Origin: an uncultured Bacteroidota bacterium | GTDB taxonomy: Bacteria; Bacteroidota; Bacteroidia; Flavobacteriales; Flavobacteriaceae | Length of the DNA stretch: 45,412 nt | Reading direction: 5' to 3' | Assembly (NCBI GenBank): GCA_903839195.1 | Contig: CAIMBK010000096.1 | Span: 1 to 45,412, forward strand | Part shown: positions 20,524 through 29,260 of the stretch, one piece after another | How the letters are laid out: the number at the start of each line of letters is the position of its first letter | How positions within the stretch are numbered: position 1 is the stretch's first letter | Made by a program: the position numbers and the translations under genes | The notes under the pieces: model-generated | What the model saw: only the letters and a program-made list of their open reading frames with translations | The model's database searches: none | Told to the model about the DNA's origin: nothing

Positions 20524-23067
20524 TTATTGATTTTCTATTTTTGTTAATTTGCTTTTTCTGCCATTTGATGAAAAGGCACAAAATGTAATTTTCCCTTTTG
20601 TATTTATTGGATTGGAATATATTTTACTTTTTAAATTAGGTTCAGACCCATCAGTTGTATATCTAATTGTAAATCCAGGCATTTGAATATTAGCACTTAT
20701 TATTCCATTTTGAATTGTTGTTCCAACTGGAGGTATTCGATATTTATAGCCTCCAAAATAATAATCCAAAAGAGGCAATTCTTTTTTTCCAAGTACATTT
20801 ACAAAAATTGACCAATCTTTATTGTATAATAATTCACTTTTAGCTTCATCTTTTTCGGTTACCCAAGTCGGATTTTGAACCCAATTTCTTTCCGCTAAAG
20901 CCAATAATTTTGGAAACAATAAATACTCTAAAATGGTTGTATTTCGAACATTTTCACTAAATAATTGTCCTTGAATCCCAAGGATATTTGATTCTCCAAA
21001 AGCTGTTAATCGTTCTTTTCCTATAAATAAGCTAGGCTCAATAGGATTTCCACCCGTATCTTCTTTAGTGTTTTTATAATAATTAAAAGGAATAAAATAG
21101 AATGGTTTATCAATATTATTAAAACCACCCCAATAATAACCTGGTTCATCTGCTGCTTTTTCATAAGCCAAATCAAAATATAAATTGCTGACACAAGAAA
21201 GCACCACTTTATATCCGGCATTTGCTAATTTATAAGGCAAGTCTTCAGAACCCCATCCAATTCCGTTATTCCATACGTGAGCACGAAACCCTTTGTTAAT
21301 AAAATCTAAATTTGGAATATATTTTTTCTCCCCATTAATAATTGTTTTTCGCATTGCAATTTCTTCCCAACCAGAAAGTTTTAGTTTCCGTTTGCTTAAA
21401 ATCGACTCCATTTTCTCAAAATAATAATACCATAAATCATCAGTTGATTTAACAGTTTTATTTTCAGCTATTAATTTTGTACATAATGGCGATAATTCCC
21501 AAGTACCTGAAGGAACTTCATCACCACCGAGGTGGATCGTTTCTATTGGTGCATTTGCTTCTTTATATAGATTTAAAATCTCATCAATAACTTTTTCCAA
21601 AAAAGAATAAGTAGATGGTAACGCAACACACATCACGTTATCTGTCCAAAGTTGTGCCGATGTGTGAATTGATTTGTCATTAATATCTCTAAGTAAATAG
21701 CGCTCAGCTTCTTCCTGATTTCCTAATTTCATATAATATTCATACCTCGAATCCATCGCTTTTATAGCTGCACGACTGTGTCCAGGGGATTCTATTTCAG
21801 GAATTACTTGGATATGTCTTTCAGTTGCGTATTTTAATATTGCGATAAAATCTTTAGTGGAATAATAGCCACTTCCTGGATAACTTCCAGTATTAGGACC
21901 GCTTCCATACGAAGGTAATAAGTAATTGTTAGTATTTACGGAATGTCCTCGCTTTCCTCCAATTTCAGTTAACTCAGGTAATGATGGTATTTGAATTCTC
22001 CAACCTTCATCATCACTAAAATGAAAGTGAAAAGCATTCATTTTATACAATGACATGGCGTCCAAAATTTTAAAAATGGTTTCTTTGTTTTGGAAATTAC
22101 GCGCTACATCAATCATAAAGCTTCTAAATTCAAAACGAGGTTCGTCTTTTACGTAGCAATTTTTAATGACAATTGAAGGTGATATTTTCTTCCAAACAGC
22201 AATAGGTAATAAAGATTTTATCGATTGAATACCATAAAAAATTCCGCTTCCTGTTTTGGCATTTATTTCAATTTTATCCGCTTTAACACTAAGAATATAT
22301 TCTTCGGAATTTAAGTTTTCGCCTTTAATCAGGATTTCTTTTTTGCCTTTTACTAATGGATTTACTGCAATTTTGACCCCTGTAATTTTAAAAATTTCTT
22401 TAGATAAATACTTGGCCTCTGATAAAAAAGCAACTTCAGAAGTAATACTAACGTTTGAATCTAAAATAAATTCTCCTGTATTTTCTTTGAAATATTTTGG
22501 AGTGGGAAAAATTTTTGGCAGTTTTTCAATCGGAATATTATCAATTTTATTATTATTTTTAAAGGTATCTTCAGGTGTAATGAAATTTACCGTTGGGTCT
22601 AAAATTGGTTTTAAATTGTAATTTTCCACGGTAATCCCATTGTTCAAATTACTATCCCAAACCAAGTAAATACCAGAAGGAGCAGCTGTTAAATTTAGGA
22701 TAGAACCTTCCGAAACAAATTTTATTGAAGCGCTCTGATTACTTTTAATACCTTTAAAATCTGCAGAAGGTTTTATTTGAAATAAATCGCCATTTATATG
22801 TGAAATTGAAAAATCTGTATTTTCTAATATAGGATAAATCTTACGATTATAATTAAAATAAAGTGTCCATCCGCTTGAAGGAAAATCTATTTTGCTATTA
22901 TTAATAAATTTTAAAACGCTTGATGCTTTTTCTTCTTTATTGTAATTGTTTGTAATTAATTCCCAATTAATTTGAAGTTTTTTGACGTCAAAAAAATGTG
23001 TTTCTTGAGAATAACATACTACCGTGCTGAAATACAAAAGAATATATATATATATTGAACGTTTCAT
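20524..23067 (-). CDS. Beta-N-acetylhexosaminidase, GH20
   Basis: CHB_HEX-like N-terminus, KMNAFHFHFSDDEGWRIQI, IHLGGDEVPSGTW catalytic motif, C-terminal TTDGSEP chitobiase-type domain. Confidence 0.96.
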   Translation of the reverse strand: MKRSIYIYILLYFSTVVCYSQETHFFDVKKLQINWELITNNYNKEEKASSVLKFINNSKIDFPSSGWTLYFNYNRKIYPILENTDFSISHINGDLFQIKPSADFKGIKSNQSASIKFVSEGSILNLTAAPSGIYLVWDSNLNNGITVENYNLKPILDPTVNFITPEDTFKNNNKIDNIPIEKLPKIFPTPKYFKENTGEFILDSNVSITSEVAFLSEAKYLSKEIFKITGVKIAVNPLVKGKKEILIKGENLNSEEYILSVKADKIEINAKTGSGIFYGIQSIKSLLPIAVWKKISPSIVIKNCYVKDEPRFEFRSFMIDVARNFQNKETIFKILDAMSLYKMNAFHFHFSDDEGWRIQIPSLPELTEIGGKRGHSVNTNNYLLPSYGSGPNTGSYPGSGYYSTKDFIAILKYATERHIQVIPEIESPGHSRAAIKAMDSRYEYYMKLGNQEEAERYLLRDINDKSIHTSAQLWTDNVMCVALPSTYSFLEKVIDEILNLYKEANAPIETIHLGGDEVPSGTWELSPLCTKLIAENKTVKSTDDLWYYYFEKMESILSKRKLKLSGWEEIAMRKTIINGEKKYIPNLDFINKGFRAHVWNNGIGWGSEDLPYKLANAGYKVVLSCVSNLYFDLAYEKAADEPGYYWGGFNNIDKPFYFIPFNYYKNTKEDTGGNPIEPSLFIGKERLTAFGESNILGIQGQLFSENVRNTTILEYLLFPKLLALAERNWVQNPTWVTEKDEAKSELLYNKDWSIFVNVLGKKELPLLDYYFGGYKYRIPPVGTTIQNGIISANIQMPGFTIRYTTDGSEPNLKSKIYSNPINTKGKITFCAFSSNGRKSKLTKIENQ

Positions 23068-23094
23068 AAATGGATTTAATAAATAATTATTTTC

Positions 23095-24063
23095 TTAAAA
23101 TGCAGAGTAGCAAGCACCTAATTCATTTTTAGAACTGTTAATATAGCTATTGTAAATGGATAAGGACCATTTTTTACCTGTAATCATATCTGCTAAATAC
23201 AAATCGTATTCTCCTTTTCCTCCATTGCGTGTACTTGATAGTAATACCGTGTGGCTGTTAACTGGGTATGCATCAGAAAAATCGGAATCGGATTCATTGA
23301 AAGGTAGTTTTTGCGAAAGTGTTCCGTCAAAATACCCTAAATAAACTTGGTCACTACTTGTTGATTTTGAAAATAAATATGAATTTGCATCAATGACAAT
23401 TGGGTAATATTCATTGATATTTATTATAGCAGCTAATGATTGTGTGGTACCATCTGTTATTGAATATTTGATAATATCGGCTGTAGAATTATTGGGTTCG
23501 CTTCCTGAATATATAATACTATTTCCGTCAGAACTATAATACGGCATAGATGCTTCGGTATTGGGTACTACAAAATTCCTCAAGTTATTTCCTGAAGTAT
23601 CCATTTCGGTTAAAATTCCATTTCGTTTGAATATTATTTTACTTCCATCAAATGAAAATTTCGGGTCTTCATCACGTCCAAGTGAATTTTCAGTTAGATT
23701 TTGTGGTTGAGCGGTTGTTCCTAAAGTATAAATATAAATATCCCAACTGTTTGTGATTTGTGATATTCCCATAAATGCAATTGTTGTTCCATCAGCTGAA
23801 AAATGAGCATTCATAGCATTTGTAATTGCCCAATTTTGACTTAAATTAGTTCTTTCTTTTGAGCTAAAATTGTATAGAAACAATTGAGAGTCGTTACAAT
23901 TGTAGCAGGAATAGGTGTGGTAAATTAATCTCCCTGTTAAAACAGGTGCAGGTGTGTTGTCAATTGGTACAATTGGAATTTCAAAATTTAAACTTGAGCT
24001 TGTACAAGAACTTACTAAAAGAAGCATAGTAAAATTTATAAAAAAGGCAAAGTAGATTTTCAT
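23095..24063 (-). CDS. PD40/TolB-like beta-propeller lipoprotein
   Basis: Lipobox (LLVSSCTSS); repeats such as HFSADGTTIAFMG, KFSFDGSKIIFKRNG, YYSSDGNSIIYSG. Confidence 0.85.
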   Translation of the reverse strand: MKIYFAFFINFTMLLLVSSCTSSSLNFEIPIVPIDNTPAPVLTGRLIYHTYSCYNCNDSQLFLYNFSSKERTNLSQNWAITNAMNAHFSADGTTIAFMGISQITNSWDIYIYTLGTTAQPQNLTENSLGRDEDPKFSFDGSKIIFKRNGILTEMDTSGNNLRNFVVPNTEASMPYYSSDGNSIIYSGSEPNNSTADIIKYSITDGTTQSLAAIININEYYPIVIDANSYLFSKSTSSDQVYLGYFDGTLSQKLPFNESDSDFSDAYPVNSHTVLLSSTRNGGKGEYDLYLADMITGKKWSLSIYNSYINSSKNELGACYSAF

Positions 24064-24091
24064 GTTTCCAATTTATATATTGCATAAAAAT

Positions 24092-24129
24092 AAAGAATAC
24101 TTCGAAGAAAATCTCCGAAGTATTCTTTA
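24092..24129. terminator. Terminator after susD
   Basis: Perfect 13-bp stem AAAGAATACTTCG / CGAAGTATTCTTT with flanking A/T runs. Confidence 0.85.
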
Positions 24130-24167
24130 TTTTTGAATTATTCAAAAAACTAATTTATTTGTTTCTA

Positions 24168-25679
24168 CTAATACCCAGGATTTTGAGTTAAATTAGGATT
24201 TGCGTCTCTTTCTAATTGAGGTATTGGACATAACCATTTTTCAGTTGTACAATTGTAGTTGATGTTTATTGGCGCACTTGGTGTTCCACCTCCACAAGTA
24301 TATTTAACCTCATTTAAGTTATTCATAGTAGATGTAGCAATACCTGCACGAACTAAGTCGTCCCAACGTTGACCTTCAAAAGCCAATTCTAATCTTCTTT
24401 CATTTAAAATTTTAGCTTTTAAATCTGATTTTGAAGAAGCTGTAATCGGAGTTAACCCTACCCTTGCGCGAATTTGATTAGTTGTAGATAAAGCACCTCC
24501 TAAATCATTTAATTCATTTTGAGCTTCTGCTTTTAATAATATTACATCCGCAAGACGCAATAAATACAAATGATCACCACTATTCCATCCGTCTGGATGT
24601 TTTTGTTTGTAGTTGAAAGGTGCAGCAATTGCTGGGTCTCCGCATGGATTCCAGTTTTCGTCTGTCCAAGGAAGATTATTCCAAAAGATTATATTTGCAT
24701 TTTTACGAACCATATCATTTTCAGTTGTATAGGCCGCAACTAAATTTTTAGAAGGAATACAATATTTTTGCCATCCATCTTCAGGTGCTAAATACAATTG
24801 AACTGCCCAATTAGAAACATCCCAATTTCCACCTTGAAAAGAAATTTCAAGAATAGATTCATTGTTCATATAATTACTACCGTCGAATAAATCAGCATAA
24901 TTTCCCAAAAGACTATATCCTGCTTGACTATTTATTACAGCATTTGAATATTGTAAAACTTTAGAATAATCTCTATCGCTTCTTTGAGCCCAAATTTTAG
25001 CCAATAAAGCATTTGCTGCGCCTTTTGTAGCTCTAACTTTATCTTCCATTAAACCGCCAGGGTAATTGTCTGGTAAATTAGCAACCGCAACTTGAAGATC
25101 TTCATTAATTTGATTGTAAACTTCCGTTTCTGAAGCACGAGGTAAGTTAATTGCAGATGCATCTGTGGAATTAGAATTCAGTTCTAAAGGAACTCCGCCG
25201 TAGGTTTTCACTAATTGATAATAGTGAAAGGCACGTAAAAAACTAGCCTGTCCAATTATTTTTTCTTTTAAGTTATCAACTCCTAAAGCAGGATCGTTTA
25301 CGCTATTTATTTTTCCCAAAATAATATTACAACGAGCAATCCCTTTGTAGAGCGCAACCCAATTGGCGAACATTCGGCTGTTTCCAGTTGAAATATCCAA
25401 ATTATCATAGGCTACAATTGGAGCGTCACCTCCACCTCCTGCATATGCATTATCTGATCGAACATCTTGTAAAAGTACATTATCCCATTGATAATATTCT
25501 TCATAAAAAATTCTATAAGCTCCAGTTAACGCATTGTCTAAGTCTTGCGCTGAATTATAGGCATTTCCTGTGGTAAGTGATGATTCTGGTTTTAAGTCTA
25601 AAAAGTCGCTACAAGAGCTAAGTGTTAAGAATAGTAGTGACAAACATACTAATCTGATTTTGTTATTTTTATTTTTCAT
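24168..25679 (-). CDS. SusD/RagB family nutrient-binding lipoprotein
   Basis: Lipobox LTLSSCSDFLDLKPES; RADVILLKAEAQNELND, NERRLELAFEGQRWDDLVR. Confidence 0.97.
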   Translation of the reverse strand: MKNKNNKIRLVCLSLLFLTLSSCSDFLDLKPESSLTTGNAYNSAQDLDNALTGAYRIFYEEYYQWDNVLLQDVRSDNAYAGGGGDAPIVAYDNLDISTGNSRMFANWVALYKGIARCNIILGKINSVNDPALGVDNLKEKIIGQASFLRAFHYYQLVKTYGGVPLELNSNSTDASAINLPRASETEVYNQINEDLQVAVANLPDNYPGGLMEDKVRATKGAANALLAKIWAQRSDRDYSKVLQYSNAVINSQAGYSLLGNYADLFDGSNYMNNESILEISFQGGNWDVSNWAVQLYLAPEDGWQKYCIPSKNLVAAYTTENDMVRKNANIIFWNNLPWTDENWNPCGDPAIAAPFNYKQKHPDGWNSGDHLYLLRLADVILLKAEAQNELNDLGGALSTTNQIRARVGLTPITASSKSDLKAKILNERRLELAFEGQRWDDLVRAGIATSTMNNLNEVKYTCGGGTPSAPININYNCTTEKWLCPIPQLERDANPNLTQNPGY

Positions 25680-25689
25680 AATGTTATAT

Positions 25690-28623
25690 TTAAAAAGTAA
25701 GATTTATACCAAAAATTATATCTCTTGTTTGTGGATAAGTACCATAATCAACTCCTGGGGCAATATTTTTGTAGGAGTTGTTTGTATTATTTCCGTAAAC
25801 ACTAACTTCTGGGTCTAAACCTGAGTATTTGGTAATTGTGAAAAGGTTTGTTCCTGTTACATAGAAATATACTTTTCCTATATTAAACCTATTAGCAATT
25901 GTATCAGATAATGAATATCCAAGAGTAAGTGATTTTAATCTTATGTATGACCCGTCTTCAATGTATCGAGAAGATATCTTGGTATTATGATCGACTCCAT
26001 AATTAATTCTTGGCATATCAGTAATTGTATTGGTTGGTGTCCAATGGTTTAATACTGTTGTAAGTTGGTTGCCTTCATCAAACATTCCTTCTGTTTCAAT
26101 TCTACTTGCATTAAAAACATCATTACCTTGAACTCCTTGTAAAAAGAAGTTTAATGACCAATTTTTGTAACTAAAATTATTAGTAATTCCAAAAGTATAA
26201 TCAGGATTTGCTTTTCCAATGATAGTTTGGTCACCATCACTTAAATCGCCACTTCCATCAATGTCTCTGTAAATAATATCTCCAGTTACTGGGTCAACTC
26301 CGTCAGAAATATAACCGTAAAAAGTACCTAATTCTTCCCCTTCTTTTGCAATTGCAACCATTCCTCTATCGGAGATACTTCCTAATTTAATACTCCCGCC
26401 TGGCAAACTTGTAATTTTACTTTTATTAAAAGCAATATTAAAATCGGTATCCCATTTTAATTCGTGTATTAAATTTTTTGAACTTACTTGAAATTCAAAT
26501 CCACGATTTTCCATTGCTCCAACATTTAACAGTGCATCTGTAAAACCTGTACTTGAAGGTATTTTTTTATTTAGAAGCATTTCGCTAGTTTTCTTGATAT
26601 AAAAATCACTGGTAATAGATAAACGGTTGTTTAATAATGAAACATCGATTCCAAAATTGGTTTGTTTTGTAGTTTCCCATTTAAGTTCTGGATTTTCTAA
26701 TGTAGAAGATGTTGAACCAGGAACTACATTTCCATTAAAAACATAAGGAGATCCCGGATTTACTAATCCGTAATGAGAATAATCGCCTACCTGACCATTT
26801 CCAACAATACCCCAACCAGCTCTAAGTTTCAAGTCGTTTACTACTTTTACATCTTTAAAGAAGCTTTCTTTTGAAATTCTCCATCCTCCTGAAAACGAAG
26901 GAAAATAACCCCATCGGTTAGATTTTCCAAAACCTGAAAAAGCATCAGCACGGAAATTTGTTGTTAAATAATAAGTGTCTTCATAGCTATAATTTACTCT
27001 TCCAAAATAAGCTAAATTTCTTCCTTTAGAACTATCATATCCGGCTGTTCTAATGGAACCTCCATTTACAGTATGAACGGCTGAACTACCAAATCCTTTG
27101 GCATCAATTGAAGAGGTTGAATACTCTTTTTCGGATGCAATAGTTCCTAATAATGCAGAGATAATATGCTTGTTGTAGGCTTTATTGAAAGTAACTGTGT
27201 TTTCAGAAATCCAAAAAGTATTTTGAGAATTACTCAAAGATGCCATTCCTTTAAATCCTCTACCTTCCTTACTTCGATATGGGTCAACCCAAGAGTTATA
27301 AGTGCTGTTGAATTGTTCAAATCCAAGCATTGTTTTGAATTTAAAGTTATTCAAAAAAGAAACTTCGCCATAGGCACTTCCATTAAATCTATAATTTTGA
27401 TAGGCATGCTCATTCTTTAAAATTAAAGCAATTGGATTTTCTAAATCTTGAATAAAAGGATTTACTCCAAATGTTCCGTCAGCATTGTAAACAGAATTTA
27501 CAGGTGCACCAGTCATAAGAGCCAAAACCGCTCCGTATTTACGGTTTTCATTAACATCTATATCTTTCCATTTATTATAAGAAATGCTTGTACCTACTTT
27601 AATTTTATCTGAAATTTTATGATCAAGATTTAATTTATATGTAAATCGTTCCAATTCATTAGTAATAACAACACCCTCTTGTTTAAGGATGGTACCAGAC
27701 ATATAATAATTGGTTTTAGAATCTCCTCCAGAAACTCCTAACTGATAATTAGTGGTGTTAGCAGTTCTAAATGCTTGGTCTTGCCAGTTGTTGTCATTAG
27801 GATACAAACTCCAGTTGATAGTTTGTCCCATTTCGGTCATATAATTTTTATATTGTGACGCATTTAATACATCCAATTTTTTAGAAACATTAGAAAAACC
27901 AGTATACGTATTAAATGTTACTTTAGTTTTTTGATTTCCGCCTCGTTTTGTCGTTATAAGCACAACACCATTTGCACCTGAAGCTCCATAAATTGCAGCA
28001 GAAGATGCATCTTTAAGAACGGTTAATGTTTCAATATCGGAAGGACTAATTTCATTAATTGATTCTGTTGGAACACCATCTACAATATATAAAGGTTCGC
28101 TTCCAGCAGTAATTGTTGAGGTTCCCCTCACTCTAATTGAAAAGCCGCCTTGTGGCTGACCAGAAGGTCTAATAATTTGAACTCCCGCCATTTTTCCCTC
28201 AAGTGAGTTTGCAAATTGTGCATTTGCTTTTCCTTCAAACTCCTTAGATGTTACAATTGCAACTGCACCGGTAAGATCTTTCTTTTTGGTAGATCCATAC
28301 CCAACAACTACTACTTCCTGTAAAGAAATATCTTGTAAAATTAGCATAATGTTAATCGTAGTTTGTGTATTCACTTTCACAGATTGAGAAGCAAATCCAA
28401 GGTAACTAAAATTTAAAACAGCATTTTTCGGCAAATTGCTTAAAGTGTATTTTCCATTAACATCTGTTTCTGTTTTGATATTGGAATTTTGAACCTGAAC
28501 ATTTACTCCTGGAACACTCCCAGAAGAGTCGGTAACTTTACCAGTAACCGTTTGCGCGTGACTTAATCCGTTTAATAACAGTAATACTGCAATGAACAGA
28601 CTTTTTTTTAGAGTTTTAATCAT
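25690..28623 (-). CDS. SusC/RagA family TonB-linked outer membrane protein
   Basis: Carboxypeptidase-like N-domain (TGKVTDSSGSVPGVNVQV), TonB box region, plug PLYIVDGVPTESINEISPSDIETLTVLKDASSAAIYGASGANGVVLITTKRG. Confidence 0.98.
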   Translation of the reverse strand: MIKTLKKSLFIAVLLLLNGLSHAQTVTGKVTDSSGSVPGVNVQVQNSNIKTETDVNGKYTLSNLPKNAVLNFSYLGFASQSVKVNTQTTINIMLILQDISLQEVVVVGYGSTKKKDLTGAVAIVTSKEFEGKANAQFANSLEGKMAGVQIIRPSGQPQGGFSIRVRGTSTITAGSEPLYIVDGVPTESINEISPSDIETLTVLKDASSAAIYGASGANGVVLITTKRGGNQKTKVTFNTYTGFSNVSKKLDVLNASQYKNYMTEMGQTINWSLYPNDNNWQDQAFRTANTTNYQLGVSGGDSKTNYYMSGTILKQEGVVITNELERFTYKLNLDHKISDKIKVGTSISYNKWKDIDVNENRKYGAVLALMTGAPVNSVYNADGTFGVNPFIQDLENPIALILKNEHAYQNYRFNGSAYGEVSFLNNFKFKTMLGFEQFNSTYNSWVDPYRSKEGRGFKGMASLSNSQNTFWISENTVTFNKAYNKHIISALLGTIASEKEYSTSSIDAKGFGSSAVHTVNGGSIRTAGYDSSKGRNLAYFGRVNYSYEDTYYLTTNFRADAFSGFGKSNRWGYFPSFSGGWRISKESFFKDVKVVNDLKLRAGWGIVGNGQVGDYSHYGLVNPGSPYVFNGNVVPGSTSSTLENPELKWETTKQTNFGIDVSLLNNRLSITSDFYIKKTSEMLLNKKIPSSTGFTDALLNVGAMENRGFEFQVSSKNLIHELKWDTDFNIAFNKSKITSLPGGSIKLGSISDRGMVAIAKEGEELGTFYGYISDGVDPVTGDIIYRDIDGSGDLSDGDQTIIGKANPDYTFGITNNFSYKNWSLNFFLQGVQGNDVFNASRIETEGMFDEGNQLTTVLNHWTPTNTITDMPRINYGVDHNTKISSRYIEDGSYIRLKSLTLGYSLSDTIANRFNIGKVYFYVTGTNLFTITKYSGLDPEVSVYGNNTNNSYKNIAPGVDYGTYPQTRDIIFGINLTF

Positions 28624-29072
28624 AAATTTAATTTTTGGTTTTTTATTAGTTAATACTGAATTTCCTCTTTTTATTAGGATACTTCGATAGCGAAGTTAAT
28701 TAAACCGTATTTTTAATAGATGACAATTGCGTATAATAATCTTCAAATTGCGTTATGGATTGTTTTGTTAATTGGAAAACAATAGAAAATCAATAGAATG
28801 TTTTCTGATTCAATTTTAATAGATATACTTATTGGGATTAATTAGATTATTTTAATATAACCTTTTTGATAGATTAACCCCAAGTGATTCAAAAAAAACA
28901 GTGTTTTCATCGAGCGTTGTGTATTTTAACTTTATTCCAGATATAAACTCTTTTTTGGCCTATTGAAGTATATAAATTATTTTTTTATTTAATTTATTGA
29001 TCTGTTTCATTCCATCTCTAAAAAAATAAATAATTAAATAAATATATCCTTTGATTTGAAGTTAAATCAATA

Positions 29073-29190
29073 TCAAACAATGTCCTGCCAAAATCCTCTA
29101 TACTTCTCATAATCTTCCAGCAAATTGTTCGAGATATCGTCCGGACAGGCTACTAAAAAAGCTTCAGAGAAATCTGAAGCTTTTTATTTT
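29073..29190 (-). other. Start-less open frame with protein-like sequence, possible gene relic or overextended repeat
   Basis: Minus-strand frame reads KASDFSEAFLVACPDDISNNLLEDYEKYRGFWQDIV*, no ATG. Confidence 0.25.
29156..29185. terminator. Terminator downstream of the OmpA/PorP operon
   Basis: AAAAAGCTTCAGA-GAAA-TCTGAAGCTTTTT with T-rich tail on both strands. Confidence 0.85.
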
Positions 29191-29260
29191 TATATAATTT
29201 AAGAAGAAAAACAAGTATTAAAAACAACTGGATTTATATATTGCGCAATTCTGTTTCGAG

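Noticed and set aside
29080-29155. tRNA or tRNA fragment (GTTCGAG ... GGCTACTA)
   Set aside because: The GTTCGAG motif is not flanked by complementary T-stem arms and no acceptor or anticodon stem can be folded.
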